In this document: in pieces, positions 18,064-28,482 of the stretch
Numbering within the stretch: position 1 is the first letter of the stretch
Layout of the letters: each line of letters starts with the position of its first letter
From: Mycolicibacterium komanii
GTDB lineage: Bacteria; Actinomycetota; Actinomycetes; Mycobacteriales; Mycobacteriaceae
DNA length: 47,766 nucleotides
Assembly (NCBI RefSeq): GCF_001050035.1
Contig: NZ_CVTA01000024.1
Coordinates: 1-47,766 of the forward strand
Reading direction: 5' to 3'
Notes under the pieces: generated by a model
The model's database searches: none
The model's input: the letters and a program-made list of their open reading frames with translations, nothing else
What the model was told of the DNA's origin: nothing
Position numbers and translations under genes: made by a program

Positions 18064-19403
18064 CATCGACAACCAGTGCACTCGAACTCGACGACATTCA
18101 GCACATCCTGCTGACCCGCACTCCGGCTATCACCGGACGGTACGAATTCCTCACATTCGACACGCCCGCAAGCGGGCGGGCCTACGTCGCCGCGCTGCTT
18201 GACAAGGTCCAATCCGCCGCCGATGTCCGTACCACGATAGACACGTCGAACCGCTGGGTCACCCTGGCCTTCACCTGGCAGGGCTTGCGCGCACTGGGAG
18301 TTCCTGAGGACTCACTGGCCACGTTTCCTGATGCGTTCCGTGAGGGCATGGCGGCTCGTGCCGGCATCCTGGGTGACACGGGCGCGGCCGCACCGCAGCA
18401 CTGGCTCGGCGGGCTCGCGGGCGACGATCTGCATGCCATTGCGATCCTGTTCTCGCGGACCGACGAGCAGTACCGAGTGTCTATCGCCAACCACGATGCA
18501 CTCTTGGCGAGCTTGGACGGCGTACGCAGCCTCTCGCACTTGGACCTGAACGCGACTCCGCCGTTCAACTACGCGCACGATCACTTCGGCTTCCGCGACC
18601 GGTTGTCGCAGCCGGTTATGAAGGGCTCCGGCGAGGAACCGACACCGGGGTCCGGTGCGCCGTTGGCGCCAGGCGAATTCATTCTCGGTTATCCCGACGA
18701 GAACGGCCCCGTCGCCGATCTCCCCCAGCCCGAGGCCTTGTCGCGCAACGGCAGCTATATGGCCTACCGCCGGCTCGAGGAACACGTCGGCACGTTCCGT
18801 GACTATCTGCGCGCGAATTCAAAAGACGCCGACGAAGAAGAACTCCTGGCAGCGAAGTTCATGGGCCGCTGGCGAAGCGGCGCGCCGCTTGTCCTTGCGC
18901 CTGTCAACGATGATCCCGAACTCGGCGCCGATCCGATGCGCAACAACGACTTCAACTACAAAGAGATGGATCCGTTCGGGTACGCGTGCCCGCTCGGATC
19001 GCACGCCAGACGACTCAATCCCCGGGACACCGCCCACTATATGAACCGCCGGCGGATGATCCGCCGTGGCGCGACCTACGGTCCCGCGTTAGCCGAGGGC
19101 GCGCCCGACGACGGTGTCGAACGTGGTATCGCCGCGTTCATCATCTGCGCCGACCTGGTGCGGCAGTTCGAGTTCGCCCAAAACGTCTGGATGAACGACA
19201 AAACCTTCCACGAACTCGACAACGAACACGACCCTATCGCCGGGACGCAGGACGGGACATTGGACTTCACCGTGCCGAAGCGCCCCATCCGCAAGTTGCA
19301 CAGGGGAATCCCGGCGTTCACCACCCTGCGAGGTGGGGCCTACTTCTTTCTGCCGGGTATGGGCGGCTTGAGGTACCTGGCAACGCTGGGAGAAGCATCA
19401 TGA
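18060..19403 (+). CDS. DyP-type haem peroxidase
   Basis: A 447-residue dye-decolorizing peroxidase of the long, advanced type. The distal motif usually written G-x-x-D-G appears as G-F-R-D-R in H-F-G-F-R-D-R-L-S-Q-P, so the catalytic Asp is kept but the last Gly is Arg. The proximal haem His is in C-P-L-G-S-H-A-R-R-L-N-P-R-D. The essential distal Arg lies in R-R-M-I-R-R-G-A-T-Y-G-P. The G-S-G-A-P-L-A-P-G-E-F-I-L-G-Y block is typical of this subgroup. It would use hydrogen peroxide to oxidise bulky aromatic compounds. No Sec or Tat signal, so cytosolic. The GTG at 18060 overlapping the upstream stop is preferred over the ATG at 18036; the stop overlaps the next gene as ATGA. Confidence 0.9.
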   Translation: MTSTTSALELDDIQHILLTRTPAITGRYEFLTFDTPASGRAYVAALLDKVQSAADVRTTIDTSNRWVTLAFTWQGLRALGVPEDSLATFPDAFREGMAARAGILGDTGAAAPQHWLGGLAGDDLHAIAILFSRTDEQYRVSIANHDALLASLDGVRSLSHLDLNATPPFNYAHDHFGFRDRLSQPVMKGSGEEPTPGSGAPLAPGEFILGYPDENGPVADLPQPEALSRNGSYMAYRRLEEHVGTFRDYLRANSKDADEEELLAAKFMGRWRSGAPLVLAPVNDDPELGADPMRNNDFNYKEMDPFGYACPLGSHARRLNPRDTAHYMNRRRMIRRGATYGPALAEGAPDDGVERGIAAFIICADLVRQFEFAQNVWMNDKTFHELDNEHDPIAGTQDGTLDFTVPKRPIRKLHRGIPAFTTLRGGAYFFLPGMGGLRYLATLGEAS

Positions 19404-20404
19404 CCACCGCTCGCACTTATAATCAAGGGCACGTCGCGCGCGCGCATGATGGCCGCCGACGGATCAGCATCTACTGGACGTGGAGCTACCCGTGGGAAGC
19501 GCAGCGCAGTCCCGGCGAGATATACAACCGCTTTTCCACCATGACAGAAGTGCGAAATGCGTTGTGGCCCAACTACGAGACGGTTGAGTACGACGAAGCC
19601 CACTTCCTGCAGGGCATCGCCGGAACTCTGGAACTGTTCCACCGGTCGACGCTGGCCTTCCAGGATCTCGCCGGTGAGACCACCGGCCATCCTGTGGCGG
19701 TGTTCCAGCGCATCGATCAAGCCGGTTATCAGCTGCCGATCGACGAACGCATCCTCGCCGACACCGACACACTGATGGTCTTCGGTCTCGACCACATCCT
19801 GTCGGAACAGCAGGCCACCGCAGACGAGATAGCCGCGATCAGGCAGTGGTTGCAACGGGAGGGCACCTGCCTGCTGCTGGCGCCGCACCACGACGTCGGT
19901 TTCACCGACGACTTCGACCAGCGCGCCGTGGAATTCGCCCACCACGGCGACCCGCTGGTACCCCGCCAACAGCGGTTCGGCCAATACACCCGCTCGCTGA
20001 TGAAGGCGCTCGACGTACCGGTCCACAACACATGGGGTTTGCGCCCGGCGGTTGTCGAGGGAACCCGGGAGATTGCCCCGCTGAACGGATTTCGTGATCT
20101 TGACACCGCCCGACTGCTCGACAACGTTACGACCTTCAACTTCCACCCCCACCTACCGCACTACGAACTCACCGCACCCGAGAGCGACGGCCTGAGAGTG
20201 CTTGGGAGACAACGCGTGGACCCCACTAGACCGCACCCGTTCACCTCCGAGGGCAAGACCGAATTCAATGCCCTAATTTGGATGCCACCTGCGGGTGAGC
20301 GAGCCGGCGACATCGTGCTGATCGACTCGACACACTTCACCACCCTCTTCGGCGGCACCGACAGCCTGCGCAACCTCTGGCACAATCTCGCCGCCATGAG
20401 GTAA
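19400..20404 (+). CDS. uncharacterised protein with possible GATase1-like fold
   Basis: A 334-residue soluble protein, no named family recognised. One region resembles class I glutamine-amidotransferase-like or ThuA-like folds: L-M-V-F-G-L-D-H-I-L-S (about residue 130), a helix D-E-I-A-A-I-R-Q-W-L, then G-T-C-L-L-L-A-P-H-H-D-V-G. A late block, I-V-L-I-D-S-T-H-F-T-T-L-F-G-G, looks like the end of such a domain. No nucleophile elbow Cys was found, so amidotransferase activity is not supported. The ATG overlaps the peroxidase stop by 4 bp, so it is probably made with the peroxidase and may be a partner or substrate-processing protein. The frame extends upstream, but only inside the peroxidase gene. 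Confidence 0.7.
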   Translation: MTTARTYNQGHVARAHDGRRRISIYWTWSYPWEAQRSPGEIYNRFSTMTEVRNALWPNYETVEYDEAHFLQGIAGTLELFHRSTLAFQDLAGETTGHPVAVFQRIDQAGYQLPIDERILADTDTLMVFGLDHILSEQQATADEIAAIRQWLQREGTCLLLAPHHDVGFTDDFDQRAVEFAHHGDPLVPRQQRFGQYTRSLMKALDVPVHNTWGLRPAVVEGTREIAPLNGFRDLDTARLLDNVTTFNFHPHLPHYELTAPESDGLRVLGRQRVDPTRPHPFTSEGKTEFNALIWMPPAGERAGDIVLIDSTHFTTLFGGTDSLRNLWHNLAAMR

Positions 20405-20427
20405 ACGACCATGCAGTTAGTGGCCGG

Positions 20428-21294
20428 ATGACCGGCCTGTTCGAAGTCCTCGAGATGGCCGTTCCAGTTGCGACGGTTGTCTTCGTCGTGTCGAGCATGA
20501 TCTCGATGGGGCTTGGGCTCAAGATTGCGCAACTAGCGGCTCCGCTGAAGAATCCTCGCTTGGTGACGATGTCGGTGCTGGTCAACTTCGTCGCGGTGCC
20601 CGCCGGCGCGATCGGGATCACCCGGATACTGCGACTCGACGAGCCCTTCAGCATCGGGTTGCTATTGCTGGGTGTGGCCGCCGGCGCTCCGTTTCTCCCC
20701 AAGCTCGCCGAGATCGCCCACGGAAACTTGGCGTTCGCGGTAGCTCTCATGGTGTTGCTGATGATCGTTACGGTGGGCTATGTGCCGCTAGTGTTGCCTT
20801 TGCTGCTGCCTGGCGTCTCGGTCGATCCGGCAAGAATCGCGCGATCGCTCGTCTTGTTGATGCTTCTACCCTTGGCGATCGCGCTTGGCATCAACGCGAA
20901 GCGGCCCGCTATCGCCGCGCGCACGAAACCGCTGTTCGACCGGTTGTCGAGCCTCGGACTTGTGCTCGTCGTGGTCCTGTTGATCGTGGTCAACTTCAGC
21001 AAGGTGCTTTCGGTATTCGGCACCCGCGCCATCCTCGCAGGCCTACTCTTCATCGCACTCGGATACGCCGTGGGATGGGCAGCCGGCGGACCAGGCGCTG
21101 ACAACCGCGTCGTGCTCGGGCTGGGAACAGCGCAGCGCAATATCGCCGCCGCGCTTGTGGTTGGCGGCCAGAGCTTCAGCGACCCCGGCGTGGTGGTCAT
21201 GGTGGTCGTCGTCGCGATAGCCAGTCTTCTGGCCCTCCTGCCGTTGTCGCGCTTCTTGGCAGGACGACGTCAGTCACCGGAGGTGACCACGTGA
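20428..21294 (+). CDS. BASS-family (bile acid:sodium symporter-like) transporter
   Basis: A 288-residue membrane protein with about nine hydrophobic helices. BASS/SBF family features are the M-G-L-G-L region in helix 1, N-F-V-A-V-P in helix 2, L-L-G-V-A-A-G-A-P-F-L-P-K in the first crossover, and L-G-L-G-T-A-Q-R-N-I-A-A-A-L-V in the second. The family moves organic anions such as bile acids, pyruvate and pantothenate with sodium. It lies 23 bp after the GATase-like gene, ends the cassette, and may import the substrate of the peroxidase pathway or export its product. It ends 16 bp from the tRNA-derived direct repeat. Confidence 0.85.
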   Translation: MTGLFEVLEMAVPVATVVFVVSSMISMGLGLKIAQLAAPLKNPRLVTMSVLVNFVAVPAGAIGITRILRLDEPFSIGLLLLGVAAGAPFLPKLAEIAHGNLAFAVALMVLLMIVTVGYVPLVLPLLLPGVSVDPARIARSLVLLMLLPLAIALGINAKRPAIAARTKPLFDRLSSLGLVLVVVLLIVVNFSKVLSVFGTRAILAGLLFIALGYAVGWAAGGPGADNRVVLGLGTAQRNIAAALVVGGQSFSDPGVVVMVVVVAIASLLALLPLSRFLAGRRQSPEVTT

Positions 21295-21312
21295 CCGTGA
21301 GCGAAAGAAGGG

Positions 21313-21384
21313 TGGGCGCGGACGGTATCGAACCGCCGACCGCTGGTGTGTAAAACCAGAGCTCTACCACTGAGCTACGCGCCC
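21313..21384 (-). tRNA. tRNA-Val (anticodon TAC)
   Basis: The 72-nt minus-strand sequence folds into a full cloverleaf. The 7-bp acceptor stem G-G-G-C-G-C-G pairs perfectly with its 3' partner. The D arm is G-C-T-C/G-A-G-C. The anticodon stem C-T-G-G-T/A-C-C-A-G has loop T-T-T-A-C-A-C, so the anticodon is TAC (valine). The T arm has loop T-T-C-G-A-T-A. CCA is not fully encoded. Its last 32 nt are duplicated at 16898-16931. Confidence 0.95.
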
Positions 21385-21429
21385 TTGCAGGGCAAGCTAC
21401 ACGGCCATGACCTGCGACGGGAAATCACC

Positions 21430-21894
21430 TCAGCCGGAGCGCAGCGCCGCCAGCGCCTCCGTCCACAGCGCCTGATCGCGAGCCTCGCCCGGCTGCTTCA
21501 TTTCGGCGAAGCGGACGATCCCGTCGCGATCGACGACGAACGTGCCGCGGTTGGCGATGCCCGCGTCCTCGTTGAACACGCCGTACGCAGACGCGACCGC
21601 GCCGTGCGGCCAGAAGTCCGACAGCACCGGGAACGTGAACCCACTCTCGGTCGCCCACACCTTGTGGGTGGGCGGCGGCCCCACCGAGATCGCCAGCGTC
21701 GCGGTGTCGTCGTTCTCGTACTCGGGCAGCCGGTCGCGGATCTCGTCGAGCTCACCCTGGCAGATGCCGGTGAACGCCAACGGGAAGAAGACCAGCAGCA
21801 CGTTCTTCGAGCCGCGGTAGTCGCTCAGCGTGACGGGCTGACCGTTCTGGTCCTTCAGCGTGAAATCGGGCGCCTCCGCGCCGACCGCGATCAT
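21430..21894 (-). CDS. ahpE: one-cysteine peroxiredoxin AhpE
   Basis: A 154-residue peroxiredoxin of the AhpE class. The active-site motif P-L-A-F-T-G-I-C spans residues 38-45, placing the peroxidatic Cys at 45, as in M. tuberculosis AhpE. No resolving Cys is seen, so it should be a one-Cys enzyme reduced by mycothiol/mycoredoxin (family knowledge). It reduces peroxides and peroxynitrite. The ATG at 21894 forms an ATGA overlap with the DUF3052 gene stop; the longer frame only reads through that gene. The tRNA-Val gene and the putative DyP island lie just downstream. Confidence 0.93.
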   Translation of the reverse strand: MIAVGAEAPDFTLKDQNGQPVTLSDYRGSKNVLLVFFPLAFTGICQGELDEIRDRLPEYENDDTATLAISVGPPPTHKVWATESGFTFPVLSDFWPHGAVASAYGVFNEDAGIANRGTFVVDRDGIVRFAEMKQPGEARDQALWTEALAALRSG

Positions 21895-22319
21895 CCTCTC
21901 CTCCCGGCGGCCTTCGACTTCGGCTGCACCAGCCGCGTGCCGATCCAATCGCCGAGGTTGGCCGAGGACGTCTGCATCAGGCCGGCGGTGGGCGCCGACT
22001 CGGCGATCTCAGCCGGTTGGACGTGGCCGGGCTTGCCGGTCTTCGGGGTCACCACCCAGATGACGCCGTCATCGGCCAGCGGGGTGATGGCGTCCATCAG
22101 CGCATCGACGAGATCCCCGTCGTCGTCGCGCCACCAGAGCAGCACGACGTCGATGACCTCGTCGGCATCCTCGTCGAGCAGCTCACCGCCGCACGCGTCC
22201 TCGATGTCGGCTCGGATGTCGTCGTCGACGTCCTCGTCCCAGCCCAGTTCCTGTACAACCTGATCTTTTTGGATGCCCAGTCTGTGGGCGTAGTTCGGGG
22301 CGTCATCCGCCGCGACCAC
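21891..22319 (-). CDS. DUF3052 family protein (Rv2239c-type)
   Basis: A 142-residue acidic protein of the actinobacterial DUF3052 family: H-R-L-G-I-Q-K-D-Q-V-V-Q-E-L-G-W-D near the start, D-E-V-I-D-V-V-L-L-W-W-R-D in the middle, and V-I-W-V-V-T-P-K near residue 90. Function is unknown. It is translationally coupled to ahpE, so a link with redox or cell-envelope physiology is possible. Start codon GTG; a strong AAGGAGG lies 8 nt upstream. Confidence 0.85.
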   Translation of the reverse strand: MVAADDAPNYAHRLGIQKDQVVQELGWDEDVDDDIRADIEDACGGELLDEDADEVIDVVLLWWRDDDGDLVDALMDAITPLADDGVIWVVTPKTGKPGHVQPAEIAESAPTAGLMQTSSANLGDWIGTRLVQPKSKAAGRRG

Positions 22320-22443
22320 GGTCGGTCCTCCTTCAGCCGGCTCGGGCGCACGATGCGCTCGGCGTTATCTTGCGCCCTATCGTCGCACGAAGCACTAGGC
22401 CCGCACGTGACTGGCGGCAAGGTTGGTCAATTATCAACGTTGG

Positions 22444-23019
22444 TCAGTACGCCGCGTCGCAGAGGTTGAGCGCGGTGGTCTTGGTGTCGTTGAGCCGGGT
22501 GATCGCGGAGTTGAACTCGTCGGGACCGTAGTTGCCGTCAATCGCCGTGGCCACATCCCTCGCGGCGTCGACCCAGCCGTTGAGCGCGTCCTTGAGTTCG
22601 GGGCCCACCGGGTCGGCGATGCTGCGCGCGACCATGTCGGCGCTGTGGTTCAGCGCGTCGATCGCCGGTCCGGCCTTGGCGGGCACGTCACCTGCGCTGC
22701 GGTTGAACGCGTCGACGTAGGCGTTGACCGCGGTGATCGCGTCGACGCTTGTCGAGCTCAGCGTCTCGCACGACGAGTGGATGGCCTCCTTGGTGATCGA
22801 CGACTGCCGTTCGGACTCCCTGGCGCTGGAACTGGCGGCTGACTCCTCCAGAGACGCCGTCACCGACGCCCGGTACACCGGAGCCTCGGCCTTGTCGACC
22901 TGCGCGGAGCCCTCGGTGACGCTGCTGCAGCCCACGATGACCATGGCGGCGGCGGCCGACAGGCCGACTACGAGTGCGCCGATCCGCAGCGGTTTTTGCA
23001 CCAGCGCACCGATCACCAC
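22444..23019 (-). CDS. putative lipoprotein (Rv2240c-type)
   Basis: A 191-residue protein with an N-terminal hydrophobic signal (about residues 11-30) and lipobox V-I-V-G-C, predicting lipidation at Cys31. The rest is mainly helical and rich in Ala, Ser, Asp and Thr, with two further Cys (about residues 84 and 188). No domain is recognised. It lies in the position of Rv2240c, divergent from aceE. Either of two consecutive GTG codons could start it. The gap to the DUF3052 gene is 124 bp and holds only that gene's ribosome binding site and probable promoter. Confidence 0.7.
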   Translation of the reverse strand: MVIGALVQKPLRIGALVVGLSAAAAMVIVGCSSVTEGSAQVDKAEAPVYRASVTASLEESAASSSARESERQSSITKEAIHSSCETLSSTSVDAITAVNAYVDAFNRSAGDVPAKAGPAIDALNHSADMVARSIADPVGPELKDALNGWVDAARDVATAIDGNYGPDEFNSAITRLNDTKTTALNLCDAAY

Positions 23020-23195
23020 GGCTGCAGACGTTACCGGTTCGGTCCGGCGATCGCCGGTTCATTCCAGTCGGCAGCCCCGCTGGTGCGTGTGGGGCAGGAT
23101 GGGAGAAGGATGGGATCCGTCGCTCACGGTTCAAGGGCAGAAAACATCTGCGCGAGGAGCGTGAGCACCTCAAACCGCCTACCAAGGAGCGGAAG

Positions 23196-25970
<2,775 letters not shown>

Positions 25971-25985
<15 letters not shown>

Positions 25986-26043
25986 GCCACGACATCGAGC
26001 CCGGAGTGGCTTAGGCCACGACATCGAATCCGGAGTGGCTTAG
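25971..26043 (+). repeat. 29-bp tandem repeat array over the aceE stop codon (2.5 units)
   Basis: Two full 29-bp units (25971-25999 and 26000-26028, differing at the last base) and a truncated third unit ending at 26043. Each full unit has a perfect 5-bp stem GTGGC/GCCAC around the tetraloop TTAG. In the first unit that loop holds the aceE stop. The same unit type, with a different but still paired stem, occurs at 37530-37571. It may act as an RNA hairpin or a small dispersed repeat. Confidence 0.85.
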
Positions 26044-26044
26044 T

Positions 26045-26059
26045 TGGAGGTTTCCTCCA
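26045..26059. promoter_or_regulatory. palindrome upstream of mabR
   Basis: A perfect 6-bp dyad, TGGAGG-TTT-CCTCCA, lies about 24 nt before the mabR start and 12 nt before its predicted -10 element. It could be an operator for MabR or another regulator, or a short hairpin. It differs from the palindrome upstream of fabD, so it is not obviously the same site. Confidence 0.4.
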
Positions 26060-26070
26060 TAGCGATGACG

Positions 26071-26076
26071 TAGCCT
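26071..26076 (+). promoter_or_regulatory. putative -10 element of mabR (leaderless)
   Basis: TAGCCT matches TANNNT and ends 6 nt before the GTG at 26083, so transcription would start on the first base of the start codon. No ribosome binding site precedes the GTG, which agrees with a leaderless message. Confidence 0.5.
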
Positions 26077-26082
26077 TTATAG

Positions 26083-27372
26083 GTGCCTGACAACCGGTTC
26101 GTGCCGCCGAAGTCGACGGTCGAGGTTCTCGAGACCGTGCCCGACTCCGTGCTGAGCCGGTTACAGCAGTATTCGGGCCGACTGGCCACCGAAGCGGTGC
26201 GCGTCCTGGAGCAGCGGCTGCCGTTCTTCGCCGATCTGGAGGCCTCGCAGCGCTCCAGTGTTCAGCTGGTCGTGCAGACCGCCGTCAACAACTTCGTCGA
26301 GTGGATGCGCGACCCGCAGAGCAACGTCGGGTACACCGCCGAGGCGTTCGAGGTGGTGCCCCAGGACCTGCGCCGCCGCATCGCGTTGCGCCAGTCGGTG
26401 GAGATGGTGCGCACCACGATGGAGTACTTCGAGGAAGTGGTGCCGCTGCTGGCCCGCGACGAGAAGCAGCTGACCGCGCTGACCGCCGGCATCCTGCGCT
26501 ACAGCCGCGACTTGGCGTTCGCCGCGGCCACCGCTTACGCCGATCAGGCCGAGGCACGCGGCGCGTGGGACACCCGAATGGAGGCCAACGTCGTCGACGC
26601 GGTGGTGCGCGGCGACATCGGCCCAGAGCTGCAGTCCCAGGCCGCCGCGCTGAACTGGGACGCCACCGCACCCGCGACCGTCATCGTGGGCCTCCCCCAA
26701 CCGGACCGGATCGACCTGGCCGCCGACGACGTCCACGATGTCGTGCGGCGCAACGGCCGGGCCGCGCTGTCGGATGTGCACGGCACCTGGCTGGTCGCGA
26801 TCGTCTCCGGCGCGCTCTCCCCGACCGACCGGTTCCTGACCGACATGATGTCCGTGTTCGCCGACGGACCGGTCGTGATCGGCCCGACCGCCACCACGCT
26901 GGCAAGCGCTCACCGCAGCGCGACCGAGGCCATCGCGGGCATGAACGCGGTCGCGGGGTGGTCGAACGCGCCACGGCCGGTGTCGGCGCGCGAACTGCTC
27001 CCCGAACGCGCACTGCTGGGCGACGTGTCGGCGATCGCGGCGCTTGAGACCGAGGTGATGCGGCCGCTGGCCGACGCGGGCCCGGCGCTGACCGAGACGC
27101 TCGACGCCTATCTCGACTCCGGCGGCGCGATCGAGGCCTGCGCACGCAAATTGTTCGTTCATCCAAATACCGTCCGGTATCGCCTGAGGCGAATCGCCGA
27201 CTTCACCGGGCGCGATCCGACGCTTCCGCGCGATGCTTACGTGCTGCGGGTGGCCGTCACCGTGGGGCGCCTGGGGCGCCAGCCATACCAGACGAACACA
27301 GCGAACATGATCAATCCGGCCCGTCCGGGGCTGCGACCAGCACAGCTCACCCCTGCGTCCGAGGGGGCTTAG
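26083..27372 (+). CDS. mabR: FAS-II operon regulator MabR (PucR-type HTH)
   Basis: A 429-residue regulator. The C-terminal PucR-type helix-turn-helix lies about residues 340-395, with A-C-A-R-K-L-F-V-H-P-N-T-V-R-Y-R-L-R-R-I. The N-terminal and middle regions match the GGDEF-like/PucR architecture of Rv2242, the regulator of the mycobacterial FAS-II operon in this position. It probably binds the palindrome in the 124-bp gap before fabD and responds to long-chain acyl-CoA; this is known for the family and not shown here. Start GTG, predicted leaderless. Confidence 0.9.
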   Translation: MPDNRFVPPKSTVEVLETVPDSVLSRLQQYSGRLATEAVRVLEQRLPFFADLEASQRSSVQLVVQTAVNNFVEWMRDPQSNVGYTAEAFEVVPQDLRRRIALRQSVEMVRTTMEYFEEVVPLLARDEKQLTALTAGILRYSRDLAFAAATAYADQAEARGAWDTRMEANVVDAVVRGDIGPELQSQAAALNWDATAPATVIVGLPQPDRIDLAADDVHDVVRRNGRAALSDVHGTWLVAIVSGALSPTDRFLTDMMSVFADGPVVIGPTATTLASAHRSATEAIAGMNAVAGWSNAPRPVSARELLPERALLGDVSAIAALETEVMRPLADAGPALTETLDAYLDSGGAIEACARKLFVHPNTVRYRLRRIADFTGRDPTLPRDAYVLRVAVTVGRLGRQPYQTNTANMINPARPGLRPAQLTPASEGA

Positions 27373-27410
27373 ATCGCGGCCAGATATCGGTCGAGTCGCA
27401 TCACAGGCGA

Positions 27411-27431
27411 TTTTGTGAGGTCTCCACAAAA
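27411..27431. promoter_or_regulatory. candidate MabR operator in the FAS-II promoter
   Basis: A perfect 7-bp inverted repeat, TTTTGTG-N7-CACAAAA, lies between mabR and fabD. It overlaps the expected -35 zone of a -10-like CATAAT at 27447-27452. Its place and symmetry fit the operator of the adjacent regulator that controls fabD-acpM-kasA-kasB-accD6. Binding is inferred. Confidence 0.6.
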
Positions 27432-27446
27432 ACATAAGACGAGGTT

Positions 27447-27452
27447 CATAAT
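27447..27452 (+). promoter_or_regulatory. putative -10 of the FAS-II operon promoter
   Basis: CATAAT is one base from the TATAAT consensus and lies 44 nt before the fabD start. There is no consensus -35; the 7-bp inverted repeat at 27411-27431 occupies that region, as would suit a regulated promoter. Confidence 0.4.
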
Positions 27453-27496
27453 CTCTTACACCGCGCAAAACCGTCTTCACAGTGTTCTCTTAAAGA

Positions 27497-28408
27497 GTGC
27501 TTGCACTTCTCGCGCCCGGACAGGGCTCTCAGACACCTGGCATGCTCGCCGCATGGCTGGAGCTGCCCGGCGCCGCCGAGCGTCTCGCCGGTTGGTCCGA
27601 GATCAGCGGGCTGGATCTGGCGCAGTTGGGCACCACCGCCTCGGCCGAGGAGATCACTGACACCGCGGTGACCCAGCCGCTGGTCGTCGCGGCCACGCTG
27701 CTCGCCCATGAGGAACTGACGCGGCGCGGCCTGATCGCCGACAAGCAGACCGTGATCGCCGGCCATTCCGTCGGTGAGATCGCGGCTTACGCGATCGCCG
27801 GCGTGATCTCCGCCGACGATGCGGTCAAGCTGGCCGCCACCCGCGGGGCGGAGATGGCCAAGGCCTGTGCGGTCGAGCCGACCGGCATGGCCGCCGTGCT
27901 CGGCGGGGAGGAAGCCGACGTGCTGGCCCGCCTCGAGGCGCTCGACCTGATCCCGGCCAACCGCAACGCGGCCGGCCAGATCGTCGCCGCCGGCGCGGTC
28001 GCGGCCCTGGACAAGCTGGTCGAGGATCCGCCGGAGAAGGCGCGCGTGCGCAAGCTGGCCACCGCGGGCGCCTTCCACACGCATTACATGGCCTCTGCGC
28101 TGGACGGTTACGCCGCCGCGGCCGACGGTGTAACGAGCACCGATCCGAACACGACGCTACTGTCGAACGCGGATGGCCAGCCGGTGGATTCGGCCTCCGA
28201 CGCCATGAGCAAGCTGGTGGCGCAGATGACGCGCCCGGTGCGCTGGGATCTGTGCACCGAGACCATGCGCAAGCTCAATGTGACCGCGATCGTCGAGTTC
28301 CCGCCCGCCGGGACGCTCGCCGGGATCGCGAAAAGAGAACTTCGGGGGGTTCCGACGCATGCCGTCAAATCCCCCGCTGACCTGGACGGGCTCGCCGAAC
28401 TCTCGTAG
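27497..28408 (+). CDS. fabD: malonyl-CoA:ACP transacylase FabD
   Basis: A 303-residue malonyl transferase that loads AcpM with malonate for FAS-II elongation. The nucleophile is Ser91 in G-H-S-V-G-E. The oxyanion-forming A-P-G-Q-G-S-Q is at residues 6-12. The catalytic His is in A-F-H-T-H-Y-M near 195, and an N-x-x-G region is also present. Start GTG at 27497. It is first in the operon; acpM follows after 74 bp with its own strong ribosome binding site. Confidence 0.95.
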   Translation: MLALLAPGQGSQTPGMLAAWLELPGAAERLAGWSEISGLDLAQLGTTASAEEITDTAVTQPLVVAATLLAHEELTRRGLIADKQTVIAGHSVGEIAAYAIAGVISADDAVKLAATRGAEMAKACAVEPTGMAAVLGGEEADVLARLEALDLIPANRNAAGQIVAAGAVAALDKLVEDPPEKARVRKLATAGAFHTHYMASALDGYAAAADGVTSTDPNTTLLSNADGQPVDSASDAMSKLVAQMTRPVRWDLCTETMRKLNVTAIVEFPPAGTLAGIAKRELRGVPTHAVKSPADLDGLAELS

Positions 28409-28482
28409 CGACCTCAGCCAGACACAACCACATAAAGATCGTCATTTCCCATCAGGTAACACCACTAATAGAAGGAGCCACC

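Larger units (their letters stand above)
16932..21344. mobile_element. putative tRNA-Val-integrated island carrying a DyP peroxidase cassette
   Basis: The segment lies between two identical 34-bp repeats, one being the 3' end of an intact tRNA-Val gene. The intact tRNA is at one boundary, the truncated copy is distal, and the cargo is on the 3' side of the tRNA: the classic genomic-island layout. All five cargo genes are on the plus strand with overlaps or short gaps, and base composition looks less GC-rich than in neighbouring conserved genes. No integrase or excisionase was recognised, so it would be a non-autonomous or decayed element. Mobility is an inference from the repeat geometry. Confidence 0.65.

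Noticed and set aside
22974..23195. N-terminal extension of the aceE frame
   Set aside because: No similarity to the family upstream of the TTG at 23196, which has a strong ribosome binding site; the extension overlaps the divergent lipoprotein gene start.
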